Shown: positions 1 through 9,332, numbered from the stretch's first letter. The stretch is DNA of 64,000 nucleotides from Sphaerisporangium perillae (GCF_023276435.1 NZ_JALLPO010000010.1:89504-153503), one strand, 5' to 3'. Program-made: numbers and translations. Notes: generated by a model not told the origin, from the letters alone.

Positions 1-210
1 TCGCTGGCGCACCGGCTCATGGACGCCGCCAAGGACGAGCAGGGCGGGCCGGTGACCACGGGTGATCGGCGCCCCGGTCGGCGGCTGTGGGCGTACGGCC
101 GGGCCGGACGCCCCTGTCTTCGCTGCGGCACCACGATGATCGGCGGTGAACTCGGGGCGCAGCCATACGAAAGACAGATCTTCTACTGTCCCGCCTGCCA
201 GCCCCGTTAA
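1..210 (+). CDS. Fpg/Nei-family DNA glycosylase, C-terminal end (partial)
   Basis: Only the last 69 codons are present; the gene begins before the window. The C-terminus carries a zinc-finger typical of formamidopyrimidine-DNA glycosylase/endonuclease VIII proteins, with CLRC and CPAC pairs separated by 20 residues, preceded by an AYGRAGRPC segment. These enzymes excise oxidised bases from DNA and nick the strand; the finger binds DNA. The 20-residue spacing and the ending CQPR resemble actinobacterial Nei2-type proteins more than classical MutM, but the catalytic N-terminus is not visible, so substrate class cannot be decided. It converges on clgR across 90 bp. Confidence 0.85.
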   Translation, partial: SLAHRLMDAAKDEQGGPVTTGDRRPGRRLWAYGRAGRPCLRCGTTMIGGELGAQPYERQIFYCPACQPR

Positions 211-300
211 AACGGGCCCGGTCACCGGACAGCGTGCGAAACACGGACCATCACCAGGTGGGCATGTGTGACGGTCCGACGATCAGGACGGAAGCCGTAA

Positions 301-666
301 CTACGCGGCGACCATGTCCTTGACTTCGGGAAAACCGTCGAACTCGGGGCCGGAGATCGTGGTGGACACGGTCTCGGCCATGGGCAGACGCTCGTGCTCG
401 GGCACATCTGCCAGCACAGGTGCGTGTTGAAGCTCGGCCAGTGCGAACTGGTCGGAGACCTCTCGGAGCACCTGCGAAAGCGGCACGCCCAGGGCACCGC
501 AGATCGAGGCGAGCAGCTCCGACGACGCCTCCTTCTGGCCACGCTCAACCTCGGACAGGTAGCCAAGGGAGACACGTGCCAGCGTGGAGACCTCACGCAG
601 GGTGCGCGCCTGCCGCACCCGCAGCCGCCGCAGCACGTCACCGAGCAGCTGACGCAGCAGGACCAT
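301..666 (-). CDS. clgR: ClgR-type XRE-family transcriptional regulator
   Basis: A 121-residue protein with an N-terminal XRE helix-turn-helix (about residues 17-70; core [18 protein letters not shown], then [12 protein letters not shown]) that matches the ClgR/PopR family. In actinobacteria ClgR activates clpP1P2/clpC and other proteostasis genes. The start ATG was chosen because it follows a GGGAGGGAG ribosome site and gives the family's usual beginning [10 protein letters not shown]; in-frame codons further upstream add an unlike extension. The protein ends in MVAA. In Streptomyces ClgR a C-terminal di-alanine makes the protein a ClpP substrate, so the same feedback is likely here (inference). 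Its place after cinA-pgsA-rimO-ftsK is the conserved actinobacterial neighbourhood of clgR. Confidence 0.9.
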   Translation of the reverse strand: MVLLRQLLGDVLRRLRVRQARTLREVSTLARVSLGYLSEVERGQKEASSELLASICGALGVPLSQVLREVSDQFALAELQHAPVLADVPEHERLPMAETVSTTISGPEFDGFPEVKDMVAA

Positions 667-919
667 CTGTCGCTCCCTCCCAGGCGCAGGCGTCTTCACG
701 ACGTTCCGCGCGGTCGGTTCGTATCGCCCGTTCTTCGGGTGCGCCTCGTACATGCTCCTCGCCGTCATCGTTGGTTCGCTCGGCCCCTTTGCCGGGCGTA
801 CGCCGGACGTGCTCCTCACCGATGGGTCACGAACCTCACTCACAGCTCCACCGTACCTGCATCGGCCAATGGGGGGGCAGAGCGTCGAGAGCATGTTCGC
901 TGGTGACGTAACGCGGTAA

Positions 920-1417
920 TCATCCTGAATGTTCCCCCACATAGGCCTCCAGCACACCTCTCAGGAGATCCAAACCCTCCGTCACGGTGCTTTTGCGGAT
1001 CTCTTCCCGTGAGCCAGGCAAAAGAACATCGCGGTGCCATATCGCGTCCCCAGGGCCGCTGACGGCGATGTGGACGGTCCCCACGGCCTTGCCATCCTGC
1101 TCGTCGGGCCCGGCCACGCCGGTCACGGCGAGCCCGTACGTCGAACCGGTGACCCGCCGCACCCCGGCCGCCATGGCGGCGGCGACGTCCGGATGAACGG
1201 CACCCTCCCGATCGAGTAGATCTTTTGGCACGCCGAGCATCCGCGCCTTCAGATCGGTCGCGTAGACGATCACTCCGCCGCGGAAGGCGGCCGAGGCGCC
1301 GCTCGGCACGGTCAGCGCGGCGCCGATCAGCCCCGCCGTCAGCGACTCCGCCACCGCGATGGTGGCCTCCCGGCGCACCAGGAGGGCCAGCACGCCGGCG
1401 GCGAGGTCGGGGCTCAT
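920..1417 (-). CDS. cinA: CinA C-terminal domain protein (nicotinamide-nucleotide amidohydrolase, PncC type)
   Basis: A 165-residue single-domain CinA/PncC protein: [15 protein letters not shown] near residue 21, [20 protein letters not shown] near 99, and [12 protein letters not shown] near the end. The family deamidates nicotinamide mononucleotide to nicotinic acid mononucleotide in NAD recycling. The N-terminal molybdopterin-binding-like domain of full-length CinA is absent, which is usual for this short form. Its ATG overlaps the pgsA stop as ATGA, implying translational coupling. It lies between pgsA and clgR, the conserved actinobacterial order. No hairpin was found in the 253 bp before clgR, so read-through is possible. 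Confidence 0.92.
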   Translation of the reverse strand: MSPDLAAGVLALLVRREATIAVAESLTAGLIGAALTVPSGASAAFRGGVIVYATDLKARMLGVPKDLLDREGAVHPDVAAAMAAGVRRVTGSTYGLAVTGVAGPDEQDGKAVGTVHIAVSGPGDAIWHRDVLLPGSREEIRKSTVTEGLDLLRGVLEAYVGEHSG

Positions 1418-2019
1418 CCGCCGCGGGCCTTCTCGGCGACCTTGCGCAGCCGCACGGCCCGGATGACGTAGTCGAGGCCGGTCACCACGGTCACGGCCAG
1501 CGCGAGCCCCATCGCGGCCCACCTGAGCGCCTCGGGCATGCCGGGGAGGATGTAGAGCGCGATCGCCACGATCTGCAGCACGGTCTTGACCTTGCCGCCG
1601 TAGCTGGCCGGGATGACGCCGTGGCGGATCACCATGAAGCGCAGCACCGTGACGCCGATCTCCCTGAAGAGGATCGTCCCGGTCACCCACCAGGGCACCT
1701 CGGCCAGCAGCGACAGGGCGACCAGCGCGGCGCCGATGAGCGCCTTGTCCGCGATCGGGTCGGCGATCTTGCCGAAGTCGGTGATCAGGCCGTACCGCCG
1801 GGCCAGCCAGCCGTCGAGCTGGTCGGTCAGCGAGGCGAGCAGGAACACCAGGAGGGCCGCGTACCGCCAGCCCGTGCCGTCGACGAACATGCAGCCGACG
1901 AAGAAGGGGACGACCACCAGCCGGAGGACGGTCAGCACGTTGGCGATGTTCCACGGGCTCACCTGCCGCGCCACCGAGGCGGTCATCGGCTCGGTCCCGG
2001 TCTCCGGCGGGTTCGTCAT
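1414..2019 (-). CDS. pgsA: CDP-diacylglycerol-glycerol-3-phosphate 3-phosphatidyltransferase family protein
   Basis: A 201-residue integral membrane CDP-alcohol phosphatidyltransferase. The signature D-G-(x2)-A-R-(x8)-G-(x3)-D-(x3)-D is complete between Asp69 and Asp91 (DGWLAR, then GKIADPIAD), with an additional Asp at 66. The rest is several hydrophobic segments. PgsA makes phosphatidylglycerol phosphate, the committed step to phosphatidylglycerol and cardiolipin, at the cytoplasmic membrane. The gene overlaps rimO upstream and cinA downstream by 4 bp each (ATGA), so the three are probably translated from one message. CDP-alcohol transferases with other acceptors share this motif; the rimO-pgsA-cinA context favours PgsA. 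Confidence 0.92.
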   Translation of the reverse strand: MTNPPETGTEPMTASVARQVSPWNIANVLTVLRLVVVPFFVGCMFVDGTGWRYAALLVFLLASLTDQLDGWLARRYGLITDFGKIADPIADKALIGAALVALSLLAEVPWWVTGTILFREIGVTVLRFMVIRHGVIPASYGGKVKTVLQIVAIALYILPGMPEALRWAAMGLALAVTVVTGLDYVIRAVRLRKVAEKARGG

Positions 2020-3428
2020 GGCCCGGCCTTGATGCGGGCGATCAGGTCTACCCCCTCGGCGTCGACGACCGTGGCCCGCACGATCTGGCCGGGGACGAGG
2101 CCGATGCCCTGCACGGTCACCGAGCCGTCCACCTCGGGGCCCTGGTGGGCGGCACGGCCCTCGTAGCCGCCGTCCCCGAGGTCCTCCTCGATGAGCACCT
2201 CGATCTCGGTGCCGATGCGCTCCTCCGCGCGCTGCGCGGTGAGCTCCTCGGCCAGCTCGGTCAGCGCCGCCACCCGCTCGTCGATGGTGTCCTGGTCGAG
2301 GTGCCCGCCGAGCTTGGCGGCCTCGGTGCCGTCCTCGTCGGAGTAGCCGAAGACGCCGATGACGTCCAGGCGGGCCTCCTCCAGGAAGCCGGTCAGCTCG
2401 GCGAACTCGGCCTCGGTCTCACCCGGGAAGCCGACGATGAAGTTGGAGCGCACGCCCGCCTCCGGGGCGCGGTCACGGACGGTCTCCAGCAGGTCCAGGA
2501 ACCGCCGGGGGTCGCCGAAACGGCGCATCCGGCGCAGCACCGGCCCGCTGGCGTGCTGGAACGACAGGTCGAAGTAGGGCGCGATGCCCTCGGTGCCCGC
2601 GATCACGTCGATGAGGCCGGGACGCAGCTCGGCCGGCTGGAGATAGCTGACCCGGACCCGCTCGATGCCGGCGGTGGCCGCCAGCTCGGGCAGGAGCTTC
2701 TCCAGGGCCCGGAGGTCACCGAGGTCCTTGCCGTAGGACGTGGAGTTCTCGCTGACGAGCACGAGCTCCTTGACGCCCTCCCCGGCGAGCCACGCGGCCT
2801 CGGCCAGCAGCTCCTCGGGCCGGCGCGAGACGTACGCGCCACGGAAGGCCGGGATGGCGCAGAACGTGCAGCGCCGGTCGCAGCCCGAGGCGAGCTTGAG
2901 CGAGGCCACCGGGCCGCCTGAGAGGCGCTTGCGCAGCGTGCGCGGCCCGCTCGCGGGCGCGAGGCCTTCGGGCAGCTCGCCGTGGCCGGGGATGTGGGCG
3001 TGCGCCGCGCCCGAGGAACGCTCGACGGGCGTGATGGGCAGCAGCGTGCGCCGGTCGCGGGGGCTGTGGGGCACCAGGGCCCGGCCCTCGAGGACGTCGT
3101 CCAGGCGCGCGCCGATGTCGGTGTAGTCGTCGAAGGAGATGACGGCGGAGGCCTCGGGGAGGGCCTCGGCCAGCTCCTTGCCATAGCGCTCGGCCATGCA
3201 GCCCGCGGCGACCACCTTGGCGCCGGAGCCCGCGGCCTCGAGCAGCGTGTCGATGGAGTCTTTCTTCGCCGAGTCGATGAAGCCACAGGTGTTGACGATG
3301 ACGACGTCGGGATCGTCGTCGTCGAGCCGCCACCCGGCAGCCTCCATGCGCGCGGCGAGCTCCTCGGAGTCGACCTCGTTGCGTGCGCAACCCAGTGTGA
3401 TCAGCGATGCGGTTCGGCGGGAAGACAT
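2016..3428 (-). CDS. rimO: Ribosomal protein S12 methylthiotransferase RimO
   Basis: A 470-residue methylthiotransferase. The N-terminal UPF0004 domain holds three cluster cysteines (Cys14 in TLGC, Cys48 in NTCGF, Cys77 in AAGC). The radical-SAM motif CDRRCTFC gives Cys183, Cys187 and Cys190, and a TRAM-like domain closes the protein. RimO adds a methylthio group to the conserved aspartate of S12. The related tRNA enzyme MiaB is the alternative, but the [16 protein letters not shown] pattern and the pgsA neighbour fit RimO. ATG was chosen because [14 protein letters not shown] matches the family start; the ribosome site before it is weak. An in-frame upstream extension of 23 codons exists but looks untranslated. 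Confidence 0.93.
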   Translation of the reverse strand: MSSRRTASLITLGCARNEVDSEELAARMEAAGWRLDDDDPDVVIVNTCGFIDSAKKDSIDTLLEAAGSGAKVVAAGCMAERYGKELAEALPEASAVISFDDYTDIGARLDDVLEGRALVPHSPRDRRTLLPITPVERSSGAAHAHIPGHGELPEGLAPASGPRTLRKRLSGGPVASLKLASGCDRRCTFCAIPAFRGAYVSRRPEELLAEAAWLAGEGVKELVLVSENSTSYGKDLGDLRALEKLLPELAATAGIERVRVSYLQPAELRPGLIDVIAGTEGIAPYFDLSFQHASGPVLRRMRRFGDPRRFLDLLETVRDRAPEAGVRSNFIVGFPGETEAEFAELTGFLEEARLDVIGVFGYSDEDGTEAAKLGGHLDQDTIDERVAALTELAEELTAQRAEERIGTEIEVLIEEDLGDGGYEGRAAHQGPEVDGSVTVQGIGLVPGQIVRATVVDAEGVDLIARIKAGP

Positions 3429-3550
3429 GATGGCTCTACGGTATCGGGAGTTGGCCACCACGTGACGCACTCCCCCCGGTTCTTCCATGACCGGCATCGC
3501 TGGCGGCGCCCCGGGGGATCACCCCGGGCGGCGCCGCCGGGCGATGAGGA

Positions 3551-4300
3551 TCATCTCGAACCGGGCACTTCCGGGCCGAAGGATCTGCGGACGATCTGGC
3601 CGGCCTTGCCGGGAACGCCGATGTGCTTGCCGTTGACCTCGAGGTCGACGGCTCCCGCGTTGCCGATCGTGACGCGCACCTCCTTGTGCGCCTTCCAGGT
3701 GGAGGTGTGTCCCGCCTGCATGGTGCCGCGGAACATCGCCTTGCCCTTGTGGTCGCTGACCTCCAGCCAGGAGGGCTTGTTCGCCTTCACCTGGAGTGTC
3801 ACCAGATCGCTCACCGGTTTGGCCGCGTTGGGGTGGGTGGACGGCGAGGCTGAGGTCGCGGGCTTGGACACCGGCGCGGGCGCGGGCTTGAGCTCCGCGC
3901 CGGTCGCGATGTTCTCGCTCGACCGGCTCATCACCCGTGTCACCCCGAAGATGGCCACGATGGCGAGGGCGATCGCCATCGCGGTGGACCAGTTGGGGCT
4001 GCGGCGCTCGCGCAGCTTGATCGTGCTCTCGGCCTGGAACACCGCCGCGGCCCGCACGGGCAGTGGGACGCCGCCGTGTTCCTCGTCGAACTGGTGCACG
4101 ATGGCGTCCGGATCGAGTCCGAGCACCTTGGCGATGTTGCGGACATGACCTCTGGCGTAGAAGTCGCCTCCGCAGAGCGAGAAGTCGTCTCGCTCGATGG
4201 CGTAGATGACCGTCTCCCTTATCCGCGTGCGGCCGCTCAACTGAGCGACCGTCATGCCCGCCGCGTTCCGTGCCGCGGCCAGCGTCACTCCAATGCTCAT
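3551..4300 (-). CDS. RodZ-like helix-turn-helix membrane protein (DUF4115)
   Basis: A 249-residue protein in RodZ order: an XRE-type helix-turn-helix (about residues 5-70, with MTVAQLSGRTRIRE and DDFSLCGGDFYARGHVRN), a basic linker, one membrane span at about 105-123, a Pro/Ala/Ser-rich stretch, and a C-terminal beta-rich DUF4115-like domain (about 165-249). RodZ links cell-shape machinery to the membrane; actinobacterial homologues are less studied and may act in cell-wall synthesis. It sits 99 bp after ftsK and 122 bp before rimO on the same strand. The domain order is seen; the cell-shape role is inferred from the family. Confidence 0.85.
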   Translation of the reverse strand: MSIGVTLAAARNAAGMTVAQLSGRTRIRETVIYAIERDDFSLCGGDFYARGHVRNIAKVLGLDPDAIVHQFDEEHGGVPLPVRAAAVFQAESTIKLRERRSPNWSTAMAIALAIVAIFGVTRVMSRSSENIATGAELKPAPAPVSKPATSASPSTHPNAAKPVSDLVTLQVKANKPSWLEVSDHKGKAMFRGTMQAGHTSTWKAHKEVRVTIGNAGAVDLEVNGKHIGVPGKAGQIVRRSFGPEVPGSR

Positions 4301-4399
4301 GCGTCCCCCTCGCCGTGCACCTGCGCTACGCGCCCGTAATCCGACGATGCGTAGTCATTCACATTCAATCAGTTACCGAGGGGATCGGTCGCGGAGGGG

Positions 4400-6940
4400 T
4401 CACTCTCCCCGCAAGTCGGCGAGCAACGCGGCCAGGTCGTCGGGCTTCACCATCACCTCGCGCGCCTTGGAGCCCTCGCTCGGACCCACGACGTTCCGGC
4501 TCTCCAGCAGGTCCATCAGGCGCCCGGCCTTGGCGAAACCGACGCGCAGCTTGCGCTGGAGCATCGACGTGGAGCCGAACTGCGTGGTGACGATCAGCTC
4601 GGCGGCCTGGACGAGCAGGTCGAGGTCGTCGCCGATGTCCTCGTCGATCTCGCGCTTGGCGGTCGCCACGGCGGCCACGTCGTCGCGGTACTCCACCTGC
4701 ATCTGCGTCTTGCAGTGGGAGACGATCTCGTTGATCTCCTTCTCGGAGACGAACGCGTTCTGCAGGCGCATGGGCTTGCTGGCGCCCATCGGCAGGAACA
4801 GCGCGTCACCCTGGCCGACGAGCTTCTCCGCGCCCGGCTGGTCGAGAATGACCCGGGAGTCGGCGAGCGAGGAGGTGGCGAACGCCAGCCTGGAGGGCAC
4901 GTTGGCCTTGATCAGGCCGGTGACGACGTCGACCGAGGGGCGCTGGGTGGCGATGACCAGGTGGATGCCGGCGGCGCGGGCGAGCTGGGTGATGCGGACG
5001 ATGGAGTCCTCGACGTCGCGCGGGGCGACCATCATCAGGTCCGCGAGCTCGTCGATGATCACGAGCAGGTAGGGGTAGGGCTGGTAGACCCGCTCGCTGC
5101 CGGGCGGCGGCACGAGCTTGCCCGCGCGCACCGCCTTGTTGAACTCGTCGACGTGCCGGAAGCCGCTCGCGGCCAGGTCGTCGTAGCGGCGGTCCATCTC
5201 CCCGACGACCCATTCGAGGGCTTCGGCGGCCTTCTTGGGGTTGGTGATGATCGGGGTGATCAGGTGAGGGATGCCCTCGTAGGTGTTGAGCTCGACGCGC
5301 TTGGGGTCGACGAGCACCATGCGCACCTCGTCCGGCGTGGCGCGCATGAGGATCGAGGAAATGAGCCCGTTGACACAGACGGACTTGCCCGCGCCGGTCG
5401 CGCCCGCGATGAGCAGGTGGGGCATCTTGGCCAGGTTCGCGACGATGGTGCGGCCCTCGACGTCCTTGCCGAGCCCGACGATCATCGGGTGGTGGTCGGC
5501 CTGAGCCACCTGGGAGCGGAGCACGTCGCCGAGGCTGACCAGATCCTTGTCGGTGTTGGGAATCTCGACCCCGATCGCCGACTTGCCGGGGATCGGGGAC
5601 AGGATGCGGACGTCCGCCGACTTGACGGCGTAGGCGATGTTCTTGGTGAGGGCGGTGACCTTCTCGACCTTGACCGCCGGCCCGAGCTCGATCTCGTACC
5701 GCGTGACCGTCGGCCCGCGGGTGAACCCGATCACCTGGGCGTCGATGGCGAACTGCTCCAGCACGCTGGTGAGCGCGTTCACAAGGACGGTGTTGGCCTT
5801 GGTCTGCGGCTTCGGAGCGGTGCCCTGCCGCAGCACCTGCAGGTCGGGCAGGGCGTACGGCCCGGCCTGCGGGGAGAGCACGAGCTGCTCGACCTTGCGC
5901 GGGGCCGGGGTGGGCTGGGGCGGCTCGGGCCGCGGCGGGGGCGGCTCCTCCTCGTCGACCAGGCCCGGCACGATCTCCGGGGAGTGGTCGGAGAGCTTTC
6001 CCGGCGTGTCGGCGATGACGGGCGTGTCGTAGGGCTTGATGTGCTCGCCGAGCTCGGGGTCGCCGTCCCCGGTCTTGCCGGAGCGCTTGGCGCGGGACTT
6101 GCGGGGACGACGCGCGCGTTCCTCGGTCTTGCCGGGGGCCTGCGCCTCGCCCTTCTGGAAGAGCATTTGCTGGATCTCGGCCAGGCGCTCGGGCACCCGG
6201 TGGACCGGGGTCGCGGTGATCACCAGGACGCCGAAGCCGGACAGCAGCAGGAGCAGCGGGATCGTGATGAACGCCGGCAGGATGCTGGCCGGAGGGGCCG
6301 AGACGATGAACCCGATCATGCCTCCGGCCGCCGACACCTTGTCCATGCCGTCGGTCGCGGCGGGGCCGGAGGGGTACGGCGTCGCGTGCGCGACGTGGAT
6401 GATGCCGAGCAGCCCGGCCAGCAGGGCGGTCCACCCGATGATCATGCGGCCGGTGTCGGCGTTCTGGTCGGGGTGCCTGAGCAGGCGCCAGGCGACCAGC
6501 GCCAGCAGGATGGGCACCGACCAGGCCAGGGAGCCGAGGGCGCCGCGCATGACCGTGTCGACCACGGTCGCGACCGTTCCCCTGGTGGTGCGCCAGGTCA
6601 TGGCGGCCAGGACGATCGCGCCGCCGAGCACGGCCAGCCCGAGGCCGTCGCGGCGGTGCGCCGGGTCGAGCTCGCGCGCCTGCTGCCCGAAGGCTCGCGC
6701 GGCGGTGCCGATGCCGTTGGCGAAGAGCAGCCACACGCCGATGAACAGCTTGCCGATCGCCAGGAAGACCCAGCCGATCGGGTCGGGCTGCGAGGTCGCC
6801 GGGCGGCGGGCAGGCGGGCGGCCGCCCGGACGCGCGCCCGCGGGCCGCGTGCCGGCAGGCCGCTTGGCGGAGGACGGACGCGACGACGTGGACCGCTTCG
6901 CCGACCCCTTCGGGGTGCTTTTCGACGTACGGGTGGCCAT
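4400..6940 (-). CDS. ftsK: DNA translocase FtsK/SpoIIIE
   Basis: An 846-residue DNA translocase. The basic Ser/Thr/Arg/Pro N-terminus is followed by about four hydrophobic membrane segments, a Pro-rich linker, and the motor: Walker A GATGAGKS at about 513-520, Walker B LLVIIDE at about 625-631, then the IATQRPSVDVVTG loop. The C-terminal winged-helix gamma domain (about 790-846, with RKLRVGFAKAGRLMD) reads oriented chromosome sequences. FtsK pumps DNA through the closing septum. The internal ATG at 6940 was chosen over one seven residues earlier because it starts MATRTSKSTPKGS. It leads the row ftsK-rodZ-rimO-pgsA-cinA-clgR. Confidence 0.95.
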   Translation of the reverse strand: MATRTSKSTPKGSAKRSTSSRPSSAKRPAGTRPAGARPGGRPPARRPATSQPDPIGWVFLAIGKLFIGVWLLFANGIGTAARAFGQQARELDPAHRRDGLGLAVLGGAIVLAAMTWRTTRGTVATVVDTVMRGALGSLAWSVPILLALVAWRLLRHPDQNADTGRMIIGWTALLAGLLGIIHVAHATPYPSGPAATDGMDKVSAAGGMIGFIVSAPPASILPAFITIPLLLLLSGFGVLVITATPVHRVPERLAEIQQMLFQKGEAQAPGKTEERARRPRKSRAKRSGKTGDGDPELGEHIKPYDTPVIADTPGKLSDHSPEIVPGLVDEEEPPPPRPEPPQPTPAPRKVEQLVLSPQAGPYALPDLQVLRQGTAPKPQTKANTVLVNALTSVLEQFAIDAQVIGFTRGPTVTRYEIELGPAVKVEKVTALTKNIAYAVKSADVRILSPIPGKSAIGVEIPNTDKDLVSLGDVLRSQVAQADHHPMIVGLGKDVEGRTIVANLAKMPHLLIAGATGAGKSVCVNGLISSILMRATPDEVRMVLVDPKRVELNTYEGIPHLITPIITNPKKAAEALEWVVGEMDRRYDDLAASGFRHVDEFNKAVRAGKLVPPPGSERVYQPYPYLLVIIDELADLMMVAPRDVEDSIVRITQLARAAGIHLVIATQRPSVDVVTGLIKANVPSRLAFATSSLADSRVILDQPGAEKLVGQGDALFLPMGASKPMRLQNAFVSEKEINEIVSHCKTQMQVEYRDDVAAVATAKREIDEDIGDDLDLLVQAAELIVTTQFGSTSMLQRKLRVGFAKAGRLMDLLESRNVVGPSEGSKAREVMVKPDDLAALLADLRGE

Positions 6941-7050
6941 GGTACCGAGGGTACGCATGGGACGACCTCGGCGGCGGGAAGGCGCGCCGAGACGGCCTCC
7001 CGAGATCCGGCACCGACAGTGTTGATGGCCCTCGCTCGGTCAGGGCGGCG

Positions 7051-7078
7051 CTGGGGGAGGGGTGATCCGCTCCCCCAG
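7051..7078 (-). terminator. Hairpin after the tautomerase gene
   Basis: A perfect 9-bp stem, CTGGGGGAG paired with CTCCCCCAG, around a 10-nt loop, 21 bp downstream of the tautomerase stop. There is no U-tract, as is common for actinobacterial terminators. It would separate this gene from ftsK, which lies downstream on the same strand. Confidence 0.6.
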
Positions 7079-7098
7079 GTGCTCATAGGCTTTTATCG

Positions 7099-7284
7099 CT
7101 ACTTGTCTGACTCCAGGGTCCCGCCGTTGGCCACGTCCGACTTCTCGATCTCGGTGAACACGATGCGCACGGACTCACGGCGCGCCTTGAGGATGCCGAT
7201 GGCGGCGTCCGTCACCGCCGTGACGAACTCGCGGCGCTGGTCCATGGTCCGCCCCGACAGCAGTTCCACAGTGATGTTGGGCAT
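7099..7284 (-). CDS. 4-oxalocrotonate tautomerase family protein
   Basis: A 61-residue protein starting Met-Pro (MPNITVELLSGRTMDQRREF). After removal of Met, Pro1 would be the catalytic base of the tautomerase superfamily, and the length matches the small 4-oxalocrotonate tautomerase subunits. These enzymes ketonise 2-hydroxymuconate-type enols in aromatic catabolism; many homologues act on unknown enols. It is divergent from the KDG kinase gene across 72 bp, so it may share regulation with the hexuronate locus, but its actual substrate is unknown. Confidence 0.85.
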   Translation of the reverse strand: MPNITVELLSGRTMDQRREFVTAVTDAAIGILKARRESVRIVFTEIEKSDVANGGTLESDK

Positions 7285-7356
7285 GATGTCTCCGGTTCCA
7301 TTTGTTGCAGCACATGAAATCAGATTCCATTACATGAACCAAGAAGGAGATCCGTC

Positions 7357-8301
7357 GTGGACGTGGTGGTCATCGGTGAGCCGCTGGTGGAGTTCTCGGC
7401 GTCCGCTCCCCTGACCGAGGCGGACACCTTCCACCTGTCGTTCTCCGGGGACGCGCTCAACGCCGCCGTGGCGGCCGCCGCCGCGGGCGCGCACGTCGCC
7501 CTGGTGACGCTGGTGGGCGAGGACGAGTTCGGCGAGCGCATGATCCGGTTCGCCGCCTCGCGCGGCGTGGACACCCGCTGGATGCGCACGGGCACCGGTT
7601 CCACCGGCGCCTACGCCGTGGGGGCCGACCCCGGCGGCGAGCGGGCCTTCGGCTACATGCGGGCGTGCAGCGCGGCCTCCAGGATGGGCCCCTCCGATGT
7701 CGCGGACGCGCCGCTCGCCGAGACCTCCGTCCTGCTCGTCAGCGGTGTCACGGCCGCCCTGTCCGCCTCCTGCGCGCACGCGGTGCGCCACGCCGCCGAG
7801 ATCGTGCACGCGGCCGGCGGCAACGTGGTCTACGACCCGAACTTCCGCTCCCGGCTCACCACCGCCGAGCGGGCGGCCGGCATGCTGGCCGACATAGCGC
7901 CGCACACGGCCCTGGTGACCCCCTCGTGCCCGGGCGACAGCCTCGCGCTCCTCGGCACCGCCGACCCCGCCGAGGCCGTACAGGCCTGCCTCAGGCTCGG
8001 CGCGCGGTCGGTCGCCGTGACGCGGGGGCCGGAGGGCGTCCTTCTGTGCGAGGGCCAGGGCGGGCCGGCCGTGGAGATCCCCGCCGTCCCGGCCCGGGCG
8101 ATCGTCGACCAGACAGGCGCGGGCGACGCCTTCGCCGGCACCGTGGCCGCACGGCTGGCCGCCGGAGCCTCCCTGCGCGACGCCGTACGGGCCGGCACGG
8201 CCGCCGCGGCCATCAGCCTGGAAGGCCAGGGAGGAACGGGCCGCGTCGCCACCCGCGAGGAGATAGACGGCCTCCTCGCGCGAGCCGGCCTCAACGGCTG
8301 A
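7357..8301 (+). CDS. kdgK: PfkB-family sugar kinase, probable 2-keto-3-deoxygluconate kinase
   Basis: A 314-residue ribokinase/PfkB-fold kinase. The first motif FSGDALNAAVAAAAAG lies near residue 29, and the second, DQTGAGDAFAG, at 251-261 includes the catalytic base Asp257. The N-terminal VIGEPLVEFS is typical of 2-keto-3-deoxygluconate kinases. That activity makes KDPG for the Entner-Doudoroff split. The context (uronate dehydrogenase, two IclR regulators, a kduD relic) supports hexuronate catabolism rather than a ribose or fructose role. The GTG start follows a good GAAGGAGA ribosome site. Exact sugar specificity is inferred. Confidence 0.82.
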   Translation: MDVVVIGEPLVEFSASAPLTEADTFHLSFSGDALNAAVAAAAAGAHVALVTLVGEDEFGERMIRFAASRGVDTRWMRTGTGSTGAYAVGADPGGERAFGYMRACSAASRMGPSDVADAPLAETSVLLVSGVTAALSASCAHAVRHAAEIVHAAGGNVVYDPNFRSRLTTAERAAGMLADIAPHTALVTPSCPGDSLALLGTADPAEAVQACLRLGARSVAVTRGPEGVLLCEGQGGPAVEIPAVPARAIVDQTGAGDAFAGTVAARLAAGASLRDAVRAGTAAAAISLEGQGGTGRVATREEIDGLLARAGLNG

Positions 8302-8352
8302 GCGCGGGCATCCCCGGACGTGCGGGCAGCGTCGCGAGGCTGGGCGATGGGG

Positions 8353-9117
8353 TCAGCGGGTGGGGGTCGTGGCGGGGGCGCCGAGGGCCAGTGAGACTTC
8401 GCGGGCGGCGGCGGTGACCACCGGGGCGAGCTCCTCCAGGGCGGCACGTTCCATGTCCATGGCGAGCGTGGAGATGGAGATGCCGCCCAGCACCTGGCCG
8501 GTGTGGTCGAAGACGGCCGCGCCTACACAGCGGATGCCGGGCTCGTTCTCCTCGTCGTCCGTGGCGTAGCCGAGCGCCCGCACCTTGCCCAGGTGGGCGA
8601 GGAGCTCCTCCATGCCCGTCAGGGTGGCGGGGGTGAGCCGTGGCAGGCCGGTGCGCGCGGCGATGGCGCGGACCTCCTCGTCGTCCAGCTCGGCGAGGGT
8701 GGCCTTGCCGATGGCGGTGCTGTGCAGGCTCAGGCTCATGCCCACCCGGGAGGGCATCTGGTAGGGCCTGCGGCCCTCAAGCTTGTCCACGTAGACCGCC
8801 TCGTCAGCGCTGCGGATGCCGAAGTGGGTGGTGTAGCCGGTCCTCTCGTGCAGCGCGCGCAGGGCGGCCGAAGCCTGCCGCGACGGGTCGAACCTGCTCA
8901 TGACCCGGCCCGCCAGGGTGAGGATGCGCGGCCCCGGCTCGTACCCTCCCGCGCCGTCGGCACGGGCGAACCCCCAGTCGACGAGCGACTGCAGGATGCG
9001 GTGAACGGTCGACTTGGAGACGCCGGTCGCCGCGGCGATGTCGGTCACGCGGTGGTGCTCGGCGATCGCCTCGAGCACCGCCAGCGCCTTGTCGATGGAG
9101 CTGCCTTCCCTGACCAC
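8353..9117 (-). CDS. IclR-family transcriptional regulator
   Basis: A 254-residue IclR protein: an N-terminal winged helix-turn-helix (about 8-68, SIDKALAVLEAIAE and GVSKSTVHRILQSL) and a C-terminal effector-binding domain (SLHSTAIGKATLAEL, GYATDDEENEPGIRCVGAAV). IclR regulators of pectin and uronate pathways (KdgR type) share this form, and its convergent position to kdgK suggests it senses KDG or a related acid; this is inference. Only 18 bp separate its start from the stop of the upstream kduD relic, so it probably was, and may still be, in one transcript with the second IclR gene. Confidence 0.88.
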   Translation of the reverse strand: MVREGSSIDKALAVLEAIAEHHRVTDIAAATGVSKSTVHRILQSLVDWGFARADGAGGYEPGPRILTLAGRVMSRFDPSRQASAALRALHERTGYTTHFGIRSADEAVYVDKLEGRRPYQMPSRVGMSLSLHSTAIGKATLAELDDEEVRAIAARTGLPRLTPATLTGMEELLAHLGKVRALGYATDDEENEPGIRCVGAAVFDHTGQVLGGISISTLAMDMERAALEELAPVVTAAAREVSLALGAPATTPTR

Positions 9118-9135
9118 GCCCTGAGCCTACTAACG

Positions 9136-9332
9136 TCACCGGGCGAGCCAGCCGCCGTCCACGGCCAGGAGGTGGCCGTTGACGTAGTCGGAGGCGGACG
9201 AGGCGAGGAATACGGCGGCGCCGGCGAGTCCTCGGGCGTGCCCCAGCGGCCGGCGGGGATCCGTGCCCTGATCGCGGGCTCGCGGTCGGGATCGTCGCGG
9301 AGCGGGCCGGCGCGCCCGGCCCCGCGAGCGTC
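9136..9332 (-). pseudogene. kduD relic (C-terminal piece of an SDR dehydrogenase, frameshifted)
   Basis: On the minus strand the segment reads PLRDDPDREPAIRARIPAG then RWGTPED. After a one-base loss near 9227-9232 it continues in another frame as LAGAAVFLASSASDYVNGH and LLAVDGGWLAR followed by TGA. The tail YVNG..(L/I)AVDGGWLAR is diagnostic of KduD (2-dehydro-3-deoxy-D-gluconate 5-dehydrogenase/2-deoxygluconate 3-dehydrogenase). Only about 60 codons of some 250 remain: the Rossmann and catalytic parts are gone, and the piece starts right after the stop of the upstream IclR gene. It shows that a hexuronate isomerase-route gene once stood here. A real protein from this segment is unlikely. Confidence 0.8.

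Noticed and set aside
7285-7356. KdgR/IclR operator between the tautomerase and kdgK genes
   Set aside because: Repeated TTCCATT- and CATGAA-like words are present but do not form a convincing palindrome, so no site was annotated.
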